This document shows positions 7,360 to 15,740 of a stretch of DNA of 64,000 nucleotides, piece after piece (positions within the stretch are counted from its first letter, which is position 1; each line of letters opens with the position of its first letter). Below the pieces are notes generated by a model that was not told the origin of the DNA, searched no databases, and was given only the letters and a program-made list of their open reading frames with translations. This DNA is from Helicobacter sp. MIT 05-5293 (GTDB lineage: Bacteria > Campylobacterota > Campylobacteria > Campylobacterales > Helicobacteraceae): positions 620,001 to 684,000 of the forward strand of contig NZ_JROZ02000001.1 of assembly GCF_000765665.2 (NCBI RefSeq), given 5' to 3'. The position numbers were made by a program, and so were the translations under genes.

Positions 7360-8047
7360 TTAATTTTTGACCTTACAGAATTTTTTGGCAGGGATTTTGG
7401 CAGCCTCTGCAGGATTCCCACGATAAATGGTGTTTTCTTCTGTGTTTTTGTTTATCACGCTTCCAAGTGCTATGAAATTATCCCTAGCGATTTTGACATT
7501 ATCAGCAATGCAAGAATTAACACCGATAAAGGTATTCTCTCCAATCTCGCAGAATCCAGAAATGACGCAATGCGAAGTGATAAAGCAATTATCTCGCACG
7601 ATAGAGCGGTGTCCTAGATGATTCCCACTCCATAGTGTTACATTATTGCCAATTTCCGTAAAAGGTTGCAAGGTATTGTCCTCTAAGATGAAGCAATTTT
7701 CACCAATTTTGACATCACGCCATACAAAGGCACGAGAGGAGACATAACTTGCGAGTTGGTAGCCTTTAGATTTGATTTGTTGATAAAGCCTTGCCCTTGC
7801 GTAGTTTAGCTCTCCGCTTGATAGGGCGACAAAGGCTTGATATTGGGTAGGAGGGTGTGAAGATTCTAGATTCTCAATTTCAACAAGAGGTAATTCTATC
7901 CCCCCCCCCCGCACAAAATACTTCACCTTTTTTGTATTCTTTACTTACAGCAAAGGCACAAACTTCTAAATCCGAATCGAAGCTAAAATATTCATAAGCA
8001 AGCAAGGCAGTTTCCCCTGTGCCTATAATGACTAAGTTTTTCATCAT
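7360..8047 (-). CDS. NeuD/PglD-type sugar O/N-acetyltransferase, phase OFF as sequenced
   Basis: The ATGATG at 8042-8047 begins MMKNLVIIGTGETALLAYEY, a nucleotide-binding PglD/NeuD N-terminal domain. After FCAGGG the 11-G tract throws the frame to a stop six codons later. In the frame needed for 10 G the protein continues GGGIELPLVEIENLESS into hexapeptide repeats (VKIGENCFILEDNTLQPF, CEIGENTFIGVNSCIAD), ending at 7360 for 228 residues. A GTG inside (7926) could start only the C-terminal part. The family acetylates sialic acids or amino sugars in surface-glycan synthesis. Just upstream is an 18-bp perfect inverted repeat (8059-8100) that may influence expression. Confidence 0.82.
7900..7910. 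repeat. Poly-C tract, 11 bases (tract 5)
   Basis: Eleven G on the coding strand at codon ~46 of the NeuD-like gene. 11 G is out of frame (OFF); 10 or 13 G would be ON. Confidence 0.95.
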
Positions 8048-8058
8048 TCACCCCTTGA

Positions 8059-8100
8059 TTAAGATTCTGTATTTTAGCACATTAAAATACAGAATCTTAA
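8059..8100. terminator. Perfect 18-bp inverted repeat, likely hairpin between toxin locus and neuD-like gene
   Basis: Left arm 8059-8076 and right arm 8083-8100 are exact reverse complements around a 6-base loop. Each arm contains the heptamer AGATTCT/AGAATCT. There is no long T run, so it may end the short minus-strand transcript from ~8310, or fold in the leader of the neuD-like mRNA, whose start codon is 11 bases away. Confidence 0.6.
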
Positions 8101-8112
8101 TAAAAGTTAGAA

Positions 8113-8118
8113 TATAAT
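8113..8118 (+). promoter_or_regulatory. Putative -10 box of an antisense RNA
   Basis: TATAAT on the plus strand, preceded by GAA. Transcription would start near 8125 and run antisense to the 3' UTR and the whole small hydrophobic ORF at 8181-8249, as IsoA does for AapA toxins in H. pylori. Inference from arrangement only. Confidence 0.4.
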
Positions 8119-8180
8119 TGCAGAGAGAACCACAGGTTAAACTCATCTTGGACCCAGCCAAAGCCGGGCTCAAGCTTACA

Positions 8181-8249
8181 CTAATAAGCCTTGACAACGA
8201 TGATACAAAGTAGTATAATCGCAACCAAGATGAATCTAGTGAACATCAT
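8181..8249 (-). CDS. Small hydrophobic peptide, candidate type I toxin (AapA-like arrangement)
   Basis: 22-codon ORF beginning MMFTRF, with an uninterrupted hydrophobic core (ILVAIILLCIIVV) and ending KAY: one membrane helix. A strong Shine-Dalgarno (AAGGAGC, 8254-8260) sits 5 nt before the double ATG. The leader can form a 10-bp hairpin (8275-8284 with 8292-8301) or an alternative 8-bp one (8281-8288 with 8302-8309) that share bases. The leader CCACAGG can also pair with CCTGTGG in the 3' UTR (8130-8136). Mutually exclusive leader hairpins, 5'-3' pairing and an antisense promoter are hallmarks of Helicobacter AapA/IsoA type I systems. The peptide itself does not resemble the AapA1 sequence I know. 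Chance small ORF remains possible. Confidence 0.5.
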   Translation of the reverse strand: MMFTRFILVAIILLCIIVVKAY

Positions 8250-8274
8250 CTTAGCTCCTTTTGGGGCATAGATT

Positions 8275-8309
8275 TTGCCACAGGGTAACGACCTGTGGCA
8301 ATTACCCTG
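8275..8309 (-). promoter_or_regulatory. Mutually exclusive leader hairpins of the small toxin-like mRNA
   Basis: TTGCCACAGG / CCTGTGGCAA (10 bp, 7-base loop) overlaps CAGGGTAA / TTACCCTG (8 bp). Both are perfect, share positions and cannot form together. They lie between a plausible minus-strand -10 (TATCAT, just above 8310) and the Shine-Dalgarno, so they probably time or block translation. Confidence 0.55.
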
Positions 8310-8518
8310 CATAATGATACTTTAAAATCCCAAAAATAACCTTTAGTCTCCTTTTATTTTCCCTTAAAATAGGTATTTTTTACATTTTATCTTTTATTTT
8401 ATTCCACTTTAAAGGTTATAGGTAGTTTCAATATGTTTCTTGAAAAAGATGACAAGTAAAGCAGTCAAACAAAAGGTAGATTATGCCCGAAAATACAAAA
8501 TTTCACTTGATTAAGATT

Positions 8519-9419
8519 CTAGTTTTCTAAACAATTCCCAATGCAAAAAACTTTAGGAATCTCTATTTCTTCTCCCTCACAGCGAATTTTTGTGATTTTG
8601 ACATACATATCGCGGACTTTAACCCACATTGTATTTTGATAAATATTGACAATTGCCCCTAGTGTGCAAATATACTTCTCTCCATTTTGCCCCCCCCCCC
8701 GCATAACTGCTAGGTGATTGCATACTGCAAATCTCATAGTTTTTGCCCTTGTATGTGAAAAACAATCCTTTGCCATAAGGTGCGGCGACTACTCTAAAGC
8801 GATTGTATAGCTCTTTTGCTTCGAGATTCCAAGTTTTGATAAAGTTTTCATTTTTTCCGATTTTTTTGCAAAAATATTCTACGCGCGTATCTTGCGGGAT
8901 TGGCTTTAATGCTCTCGTATGGATTTTGAGTAAAATTTCTGCGATTTCTGCCTTGAAGCGCGTTTTGATGCGCCCAACTACTTGCGCGTAAAACTCGTAT
9001 TCTCCTACTTCTTCAATCCATTGATGATAAATATCTCCGCCGTCCATTTTGTCAGTCAGCTGATGCAGGGAATATCCGATTTGTTTCTCTCCATTGATGA
9101 TTGCCCAAGCATTCGCATTAAAGCCTTTCCATTTGGGCAGAATCCCCGCGTGAATATTGAGGCTCAAAAGATTCTCAAAGTATTTCATATCTATGAGAGT
9201 AAAAAACGAAATGATAAGGCACATATCAGGCTTTAATGCGGCGATTTTGTCTAAGGTTATCTCTGTGATTTTGTGTTTTTGCAAAAACGCACTTTGGAAG
9301 ATTTGTGTTTCTTTGGAGTAGCTATCCACCACACCGCCGATAATGTCAATCTCATTACATTCTAAAAGTGCCTTTGCAATGTCCCCATCGCTTGTATTAC
9401 CAAGTATCACTAATCGCAT
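8519..9419 (-). CDS. Sugar N-formyltransferase, phase OFF (C-terminal domain out of frame)
   Basis: Formyl-THF-dependent transferase of the Fmt/ArnA/VioF/QdtF type. It has the N-terminal Rossmann start MRLVILGNTSDGDIAKALLE, the catalytic region LSLNIHAGILPKWKGFNANAW, and HQLTDKMDGGDIYHQ. It probably N-formylates a dTDP-amino sugar. At codon ~243 an 11-G tract shifts the frame, so as sequenced the product ends aberrantly at 8619 after AKWREVYLHTRG. With 10 G the frame continues GGGQNGEKYICTLGAIVNIY to 8519 for 299 residues, giving a proper small C-terminal beta domain. The catalytic domain is complete in both states, so the short form may keep partial activity. Confidence 0.85.
8690..8700. repeat. 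Poly-C tract, 11 bases (tract 6)
   Basis: Eleven G on the coding strand in the formyltransferase gene. 11 G gives a truncated or altered C-terminus; 10 or 13 G gives full length. Confidence 0.95.
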
Positions 9420-9466
9420 TTGTTATCCTTAAGCCAAGTTACTTGTATTATAGCAAAAAGAGATGA

Positions 9467-10228
9467 TTATGAAGTGATTTTGCGTGTGTTGATAAAGATT
9501 TCTGCTCCCAAAGTGGGGCAATACTTTGTCATCTTGTCCAAGCCTTGTAAGAGATTCTCATCAAGGATTTGATTTTCAAGTGCTAAGGACATTTTGGTAT
9601 GATTGAAAGGCTTGATAAAATAGCTTCCCTTATCGATAATCTCTAAATGTGCAAGATTAGCAAGTGCGCTTAAGGATTCTAAATCAAAAGTGGTGTTTTG
9701 CTGCAAATCTTGCGCAGTTTGGGTGAGTTTGCCAAGGGCAGGGATAAGACCGGATTCAAAAGCCCATAGAAGATGAAAAGAGCGGGAGTTTGGGACATTG
9801 ATATGTAAAATGCTTGTTTTGCTCATCAAAGCAACGACAGATTCTAAAAAGCTAAGCGGATTTTGGACTTCGTGGAGTAAGGAGCTTAAAAGGATAAAAT
9901 CAAAAGAGTAGGATTTTAAGAGATTTGTTTGATTTTCGACAAAATCATTAATCACTTCTATTTTTCGGGGGGGGGGGGCAAAAATAGTATCTTCTTTTGC
10001 CTTATTTGCAAAGACTTGTGAAGGCTCGATAATGACGCATTGCTCAAAGGCAGTGTAATGATTAGCGATGCTGTCCATTCCGCAACCGATTTCTAGCAAT
10101 TTCAAAGGGCGGTAAGATTCTAAAATCTCTAGCACTTTGGCACGGCGAAATCCCACCATATAGGTTTCAAAATCATTAAAATTACTATCTAAATACTTTT
10201 GCGTGTAGTTTTCGATGTCTCGTTGCAT
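9467..10228 (-). CDS. SAM-dependent methyltransferase, phase ON
   Basis: 253-residue class I methyltransferase with motif I LLEIGCGMDS and the acidic loop IIEPSQVF, then FDFILLSSLLHEVQNPLSFL. A 12-C coding tract encodes FAPPPRK at about residue 85, directly after the SAM-binding acidic loop. The frame is open through it, so the gene is ON; a change to 11 or 13 C would truncate it within the domain. Likely O-methylates a surface sugar. Start ATG 10228 has GAGGT 5 nt upstream. Confidence 0.8.
   Translation of the reverse strand: MQRDIENYTQKYLDSNFNDFETYMVGFRRAKVLEILESYRPLKLLEIGCGMDSIANHYTAFEQCVIIEPSQVFANKAKEDTIFAPPPRKIEVINDFVENQTNLLKSYSFDFILLSSLLHEVQNPLSFLESVVALMSKTSILHINVPNSRSFHLLWAFESGLIPALGKLTQTAQDLQQNTTFDLESLSALANLAHLEIIDKGSYFIKPFNHTKMSLALENQILDENLLQGLDKMTKYCPTLGAEIFINTRKITS
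9967..9978. repeat. Poly-G tract, 12 bases (tract 7)
   Basis: Reads as 12 C on the coding strand (proline codons) within the methyltransferase. In frame as sequenced. Confidence 0.95.
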
Positions 10229-10263
10229 TGGTTACCTCATTCAATTTTCTCGTATTATTTGAT

Positions 10264-10329
10264 TTATCGGTTATTTGCACTTGCTAGACACTTAATCCAC
10301 TTATGCTCAAGCCCTACCTCCTCAAGCAT
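10264..10329 (-). pseudogene. Possible gene remnant, 21 codons
   Basis: Between the GT2 and methyltransferase genes a short frame reads MLEEVGLEHKWI, then KCLASANNR and stop. It looks like the tail of a protein rather than random AT-rich spacer. In-frame codons upstream (LYIERQK) are cut by a stop. No family recognised. Confidence 0.2.
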
Positions 10330-10437
10330 TTTTGTATTTTTAAAGTGTCATTTTTGTCTTTCTATATACAATCCCTCTTAAAATTATAATATAAAATTAT
10401 ACTAAAAGAAACAAATGTTATAAAATTATGCCTCATA

Positions 10438-11457
10438 TTAGCTCACATAGCCTTTTCGCTTCAACTTTCTATGGAGAGAATTGTATAGTTTAAAATAAAA
10501 CTGATATTTTTTAGACATAGCCTCATTTTGTGTAGGTTTAATGTATGTATTTTTATTTATACATTCTCTTACAACACTTTTTAGATATTCTTCGAACGAA
10601 GCATAGTCTAACATAGATGATGTCTCTATAGCTTGTATCGATTCTTTTAAAGATATATATGCCTTATTTATAAAAAAATGCTGATAAACATAATCAAAAT
10701 ATTCATTGTAATCTATGTAAGCTTGCGCGCTAATCATTGCTGCCTCTGCCTTACTAAGTTTATTCCAAATACCTGTTGATAAGATTCTATACACGCCTGA
10801 ATACTCATTAGCAAAATATATATCTCCAAATTTTAAGTGCATTATAAGTCTATCAACATCTCCTTCAAATGAACGCTCGTGAATTGTCCCTACTGACTTA
10901 AGCATTATCTCTGGTATTGCATTTTGGAAAATGACATTACGGAAAACCTGCCCAGTAGTTTGAGTAATTGGCATTCTATCCGTAAAATAATCTTCTATAT
11001 TGTATTTTTTACTCTCTTTCTTTTTGCCTATAAAAGGAAATTTATCCCCATTCTCCTTGATACACAATACATTTTGAGTATAAGCAACAACATCTAAATT
11101 TTCATTGAGATAATCAACTGCTTTTTGCAAATAATCACAATCCGTCCAATAATCATCTGCATCTAATAGTGTGAAATATGTAGTTTTTGCGATGCTTTTT
11201 GCTCTTAGGATATTTGATAAATATCCTGTATTTTTATCACTAAAAATACACAAGATTCTATCTGGGTGCTGCTTTTGATACTCTTTGATAATATCCTTGC
11301 TATTATCTTTGGTTGAATTGTCATCAGTGATGATTAATTGCCAAGGGAATGTTGTCTTTTGCGATAAAACAGAATCTATAGCTTGTCTAATAAAATGACC
11401 CTGATTATAATTAGACATTATGATTGATATAATCGGGGGGGGGGGGGTAGTAATCAT
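10438..11457 (-). CDS. Family 2 glycosyltransferase, phase ON, tract at the N-terminus
   Basis: 339 residues. A GT2 domain begins immediately after the tract: IISIIMSNYNQGHFIRQAID, then QLIITDDNSTKDNS and FTLLDADDYW (the DxD nucleotide-sugar/metal motif). The protein starts MITTPPPP, where the prolines come from 13 C three codons after the ATG. At 13 C the gene is in frame (ON). Any single-base change would abolish translation almost from the start, so this is the strictest switch in the cluster. It is more AT-rich than most neighbours, as is the next gene, suggesting a separately acquired pair. It probably extends an LOS or capsule-like glycan. Confidence 0.85.
   Translation of the reverse strand: MITTPPPPIISIIMSNYNQGHFIRQAIDSVLSQKTTFPWQLIITDDNSTKDNSKDIIKEYQKQHPDRILCIFSDKNTGYLSNILRAKSIAKTTYFTLLDADDYWTDCDYLQKAVDYLNENLDVVAYTQNVLCIKENGDKFPFIGKKKESKKYNIEDYFTDRMPITQTTGQVFRNVIFQNAIPEIMLKSVGTIHERSFEGDVDRLIMHLKFGDIYFANEYSGVYRILSTGIWNKLSKAEAAMISAQAYIDYNEYFDYVYQHFFINKAYISLKESIQAIETSSMLDYASFEEYLKSVVRECINKNTYIKPTQNEAMSKKYQFYFKLYNSLHRKLKRKGYVS
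11435..11447. repeat. Poly-G tract, 13 bases (tract 8)
   Basis: Thirteen C on the coding strand, beginning within codon 4 of the GT2 gene. In frame as sequenced; 10 or 16 would also be ON. Confidence 0.95.
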
Positions 11458-11460
11458 CTC

Positions 11461-12843
11461 TTATCCTTTATTTTTGTTTTTAGTATAACAGAATTTTAAA
11501 ACCCCAAATAATATAATTTCTCTTTTGTTACCAATTTTATTTTTTTGTATGAGTTTAAAATCACCTCGCAATCTTCGATTCTTTTTAGCATGCTGAATTA
11601 GTTTGCAATCTTTAATGTCTTTTGGCTTTTCATTTCTTTTTTTCTTCATTTGGTATAAAATATCTAGGCTAATAAATTTCATTCCTTTGTAATAAAAGTG
11701 AAATTTTGGATTATTGATTATCTCATCTTTGGGATATGGATAGTAGATTAATTCACTATCGTGATTAGAGAGATCTTCTTCCTGTATATTAAAATTATCA
11801 TTATTTTCATCGCAGCACAAAAAGTCTAAATCACTACTTTCTCGCAAACCATAAACATTTAGCGGTGTGCTACCACTTCCACATATATTATCAATATTTA
11901 TTGTTTTCTCTTTCGCAAGAGACATTAGTCTCTGTATTAAACTATCAATCTTGCTTGATTCGTATTTAAATGATCTGTAATTTATCATATCTAAGGAATT
12001 TTGATTAAAATATATTTGAGCTAGTGCAATAGCCTCTTCTTTTGTATCATTGATATGCACGCTATAATTGCCTATGCCAAATAAATTTCTAATTTCTTGT
12101 TTTGCTTTTACAACTTTCTCAAACTCATCGCATACAAAAATATATACTCTCATTGGATTCTGACCCATAGAAAGTCTAGCGTGTTCTTGAGCTCCAGCAA
12201 ATTTATTATGAGTATCACCTATCCAAGATTCTTGATTCCAAAAAGAGCCATAAGAAATTTTTTTCAAATTGACATAACCATTAAAACTAAGTTGAACATC
12301 TTTTTGGTAAAAAACAAAACCATAGGTTTCAAGTAGCCTATACACTTCCTCGTCTTTATCCCTATCAGTAATTGAGTGTAGATTTACAATATATGCGTGA
12401 GGATGTAGCTTGACATATTCTAAAGCACCATAATCCATAATATCTTTGCTCATATTATTTTTTCTAAAAAATATAAAGTCATATAATTCATCAGAGTCAT
12501 CTTCTTTTGTTTCTATATTTAAATCTAAAAATGCACAAATCGCTAATCTATGTGCCCCATCTGAAATTTCATTGTTTTTGCCAATTGGAATTTGATTATT
12601 TGTTGCAATAAAATTATTGTCTTTTATAGATAGAATCAATTTATCAAAACTATTCAAAAAATCTTGTGGAGATTCTTTTGGACATTTATAGCTAGGATCA
12701 TCTTCATAAAAATCATTAAAGGCTCTAATATTTTCTAAATAAGCTTGTTTTATAAAGTTATTATGAGGATATTTAACATATAAATATTTAAAAATTAGAT
12801 CAAATCTCTTTTGTCTAAGAAATAAATCCAAAGCTTTTTGCAT
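11461..12843 (-). CDS. Large glycan-cluster protein with ParB-like and nucleotidyltransferase-like segments
   Basis: 460 residues, not assigned to a named family. Around residue 95 a ParB/sulfiredoxin-like segment is visible (ISDGAHRLAICAFLDL). Around residue 325 a nucleotidyltransferase-like motif appears (GSGSTPLNVYGLRESSDLDF), with the spaced G-S and D-x-D of polymerase-beta-fold NTases. The C-terminus is strongly basic. The gene is very AT-rich with many AAA/ATA codons and ends 3 bases before the GT2 start, so it is likely co-transcribed and transferred with it. It might transfer a nucleotide-linked group to a glycan, but that is only a guess. Confidence 0.55.
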   Translation of the reverse strand: MQKALDLFLRQKRFDLIFKYLYVKYPHNNFIKQAYLENIRAFNDFYEDDPSYKCPKESPQDFLNSFDKLILSIKDNNFIATNNQIPIGKNNEISDGAHRLAICAFLDLNIETKEDDSDELYDFIFFRKNNMSKDIMDYGALEYVKLHPHAYIVNLHSITDRDKDEEVYRLLETYGFVFYQKDVQLSFNGYVNLKKISYGSFWNQESWIGDTHNKFAGAQEHARLSMGQNPMRVYIFVCDEFEKVVKAKQEIRNLFGIGNYSVHINDTKEEAIALAQIYFNQNSLDMINYRSFKYESSKIDSLIQRLMSLAKEKTINIDNICGSGSTPLNVYGLRESSDLDFLCCDENNDNFNIQEEDLSNHDSELIYYPYPKDEIINNPKFHFYYKGMKFISLDILYQMKKKRNEKPKDIKDCKLIQHAKKNRRLRGDFKLIQKNKIGNKREIILFGVLKFCYTKNKNKG

Positions 12844-12965
12844 AAGTTTCCTTTTATATTTTTTGTAATTTTATCATAAAAGTATAATGCCATTGCTTAA
12901 AGTGAGGTTTGGGAAAGTCTGAATCGTCGTTGATTTGGGGGATTTGATTAGAGGCGAAATTTGCC

Positions 12966-13866
12966 TCATTTATCATTAGGGTTTTTCTTAGTTGCTGATT
13001 CCACCTTTACCCATTCCTTAGGGATAATTTGAGGGCTTTCTTTGTAGAGGGAAATCCACTTTGCTGGTGCAATCACAATATCCTTTTGTCTGCCTAGATA
13101 AGCACCCCACCAGCTATAAGTGCTATTTGCGATAATGCCATATTTACACGCACTCATAAGAAACATATCATAATAGTGATTATCCTGCGTTACATCTTTT
13201 TGTCCAAGATTCTCAAAATGCACACCTAAGTCTAGTTTTTCTACAAAATCAGCATCTGTCGCTCCAAAGACAAAAAATGTCGGATTCTCTACACGCTCTT
13301 GTATATAGGCTATTGCCTTTTGATAATAATCTATTTCTAATTGCCATGAGAGACTACAATAATCACCTCTTCTTATATGGATAAAAACGCTGTTTTTGGT
13401 TTTGTGGATTTTCTCTAAACGCTCTTTGACAAAGTCATCATTTAAATAATCGGGGGGGGGGGGTAAATATTTGTTTAATCTCTGCTTCAATGCCTTCTAG
13501 ATATTTTGGGTGTTGGAAAAAACCGATAAAATATTTATGGGCATTGGATTTAAGGTATTCTTCATAAAAAACCCAAGTTTCGCTTTTTGCAATAGCGTTT
13601 TTTCTTTTTTTAAATAATTTCCGAAAAAATCCGGGCAGTCTCGTCAGTCTTTTTTTGGCGTTTTGGATTTGCTCTTTTGTCGCAAAATCTAAATCAATAT
13701 TAAAAATATTCAAAGCATACAATCTTTTAGTATGCTGTTCTTCAAAGAATGTCTTATCAAGCAAGATTGTAGAATCTAAATGTTTGCTTAGGCTTTTAGC
13801 AAAGGCGTATTGAAACATTTGATTGCCTAGTCCGCCTCTAAGTTGCACGATTTTATAGTCTTTCAC
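12966..13866 (-). CDS. Alpha-1,2-fucosyltransferase (GT11), phase OFF
   Basis: Two frames together form one GT11 enzyme. The 5' part (13438-13866) begins MKDYKIVQLRGGLGNQMFQY, the family's N-terminal signature. The 3' part (12966 to ~13460) contains VFIHIRRGDY, the GDP-fucose binding motif, and SACKYGIIANSTYSWWGAYL. They are separated by a 12-C tract after IFTPPP that leads to a stop at 13438. With 11 C the gene reads 299 residues. H. pylori futC is switched by a comparable poly-C tract, which is established precedent. Product would be a fucosylated (Lewis or H type) surface glycan. Long blocks are near-identical to the next GT11 gene. Confidence 0.87.
13452..13463. repeat. Poly-G tract, 12 bases (tract 9)
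   Basis: Twelve C on the coding strand in the shorter GT11 gene. Out of frame; 11 or 14 C restores it. Confidence 0.95.
13452..13533. repeat. About 82-bp identical block shared with 15332-15413
   Basis: The tract plus the following bases (starting TAAATATTTGTTTAATCTCT) are identical in the two GT11 genes. Further near-identical blocks occur at 13071-13170 versus 14952-15050 and at 13751-13830 versus 15625-15705. Recombination between them could delete the intervening segment or swap tract alleles. Confidence 0.85.
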
Positions 13867-13926
13867 TGCTTTTCCTTTTCGTTGATTTTGCGCATTTTAG
13901 CATAAAAAGTAATAGGTTGTATAGGA

Positions 13927-15740
13927 TTAATCCGGAGCAAAAAATTTCACCATTTCTTCATTTGTCATCGGGATATTGCGTTTATACGCGTCATAATCCT
14001 TAATCGCATGTCCCAAATCCAGCACCCTATAACCCTTTTTAAACATTTCATAAGCTAAAGCCTTACCTGCAGGACCCAAAGCAAAAATTAATATACAATC
14101 TTTGCTTTTCTTGAGGCATTCTGTTTTTAGCTCATCAAGCGCATTGTAGGCATCTCTAGTGGGTCCAAATATCATCTCTATTTCATAAGATTCAAAAAGG
14201 TTATATTGGATATTTTTCAGCACCCTATCTCCGCAGACTAGCACGACTTTTTTGTTTTCAAAAATTTGTCGCAACATCTTAAAATGTCGCTCAAAATCGT
14301 ATTCTTTATATGCAGCATATACTTGAGAGACATTAGTTGAGCCATAGATTTTGCCCTTTGTCAAGTATCGAGTGATATTTGCGTATTCGCCCAAAGCCCA
14401 AGTGTATTTGTAGCTCCCCGCTCTAAAATTTTTATCGGGTACAGAAAACCAAAGATTGCCAATGCCGATGAGGAGATTCTCATCGTTTGATACGATGATT
14501 TCTTGTAGGTTTCGTGCCAAGTTTTCATTGTATTTTTGGAATCCAATATCTTCTCCATTCATTATCATATATTCTCCATCGCCAAAACGGATAAAGCTTT
14601 TTTGTGTGTCTATCAATTCTTGCAAAGTCTCAAATTCATTTTTTATCTTTGGTGGAGTGATAATATCCCAATCATTTTTGATTTCATCACGCAACATTGC
14701 CGCGAAATTTTCTGCTATTTGGGGTGAGAATTGATAATTGCGTTGATTGTGATACATTTCTTTTATGTCGTATCGTGCGAGATAACGGAGATTTTTAAAG
14801 AATCTCTTAGGAGAGTAGGGAGGTTTTTTGTGTGGATTATCTTTTGGTTGCATAGGAGGGATAATATGCGGGTTTTTGGTAGATTCTATCTTTATCCATT
14901 CTTTGGGAATGATTTGATAACTCCCCTCAACCGGTATCCAACTGCTTGGTGCAATCACAATATCCTTTTGTCTGCCTAGATAAGCACCCCACCAGCTATA
15001 AGTGCTATTTGCGATAATACCATATTTACACGCACTCATAAGAAACATATCGTGATGTTGATTATCTGCTGTGATGTGTGATTCTCCGAGATTCTCAAAA
15101 TTCACACCCAAATCTAGCTTGTGGATAAAGTCATTATCCGTAGCACCAAAGACAAAAAATGTCGGATTCTCTACACGCTCTTGTATATAACGCACTGCTT
15201 TTTGATAATAATCCATTTCTAAGCACCATGAGAGTTTGCAATAATCACCTCTTCTTATATGGATAAAAACGCTGTTTGTAGCTTTTGTAATTTTTGCTAA
15301 TCTTTCCTTGACAGAATCATCATTGGTATATGGGGGGGGGGGGTAAATATTTGTTTAATCTCTGCTTCAATGCCTTCTAGATATTTTGGGTGTTGGAAAA
15401 AACCGATAAAATATTTCCATGAATTAGGTTTAAGATACGCTTCATGGAATTCAAAAGCCCCGCTTGTTGTAATGGCATATTTTTCTTTTTTTAGCAATTT
15501 ACGCAAGAATCGAGGCAATCTCGTTTGCCTTTTTGTTGCTTTTTGAATCTGTGAGGGTGTTGCAAACTCCAAATCAAGATTAAAAATCTCCAAAGCGTAT
15601 TTGTCGGGATAATCTTTAAACCATGCTTTATCAAGCAAGATTGTAGAATCTAAATGTTTGCTTAGGCTTTTAGCAAAGGCGTATTGGAACATTTGATTGC
15701 CCAAGCCACAGGTTAATTGCACAATTTTATAATTATTCAT
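13927..15740 (-). CDS. GT11 fucosyltransferase fused to a GT-D fold glycosyltransferase, phase OFF
   Basis: The 5' frame (15297-15740) starts MNNYKIVQLTCGLGNQMFQY. After a 12-C tract it ends wrongly in HIPMMILSRKD. With 10 or 13 C it continues through SVFIHIRRGDY into the open frame that ends at 13927, giving ~604 residues. After the GT11 domain (~300 residues) comes a basic, proline-rich linker. A second domain follows with FIRFGDGEYMIMNGEDIGFQ, VVLVCGDRVL and ALGPAGKALAYEM, matching GT-D fold (DUF1792) glycosyltransferases. A single protein could thus add two successive sugars. The 3' part alone has an internal ATG at 15216 without a clear ribosome site. Confidence 0.82.
15332..15343. repeat. 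Poly-G tract, 12 bases (tract 10)
   Basis: Twelve C on the coding strand in the GT11/GT-D fusion gene. Out of frame; 10 or 13 C gives the full-length fusion. Confidence 0.95.

Larger units (their letters stand above)
8048..8518. other. Intergenic region holding the toxin-like locus
   Basis: No long gene. 8059-8309 holds the hairpin, putative antisense promoter, 22-codon ORF and structured leader described separately. 8310-8518 is AT-rich (runs such as CTTTTATTTTCCCTTAAAAT), contains the presumed toxin promoter, and shows nothing else recognisable. Confidence 0.6.

Noticed and set aside
8130-8165. tRNA-like GC-rich stretch (GACCCAGCCAAAGCCGGGCT)
   Set aside because: No cloverleaf or T-loop GTTCRANYC could be drawn; better explained as 3' UTR of the small toxin-like mRNA.
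12951-12968. GAGGC...GCCTC hairpin after the GT11 gene as terminator
   Set aside because: Short stem overlapping the stop codon and no T run downstream.
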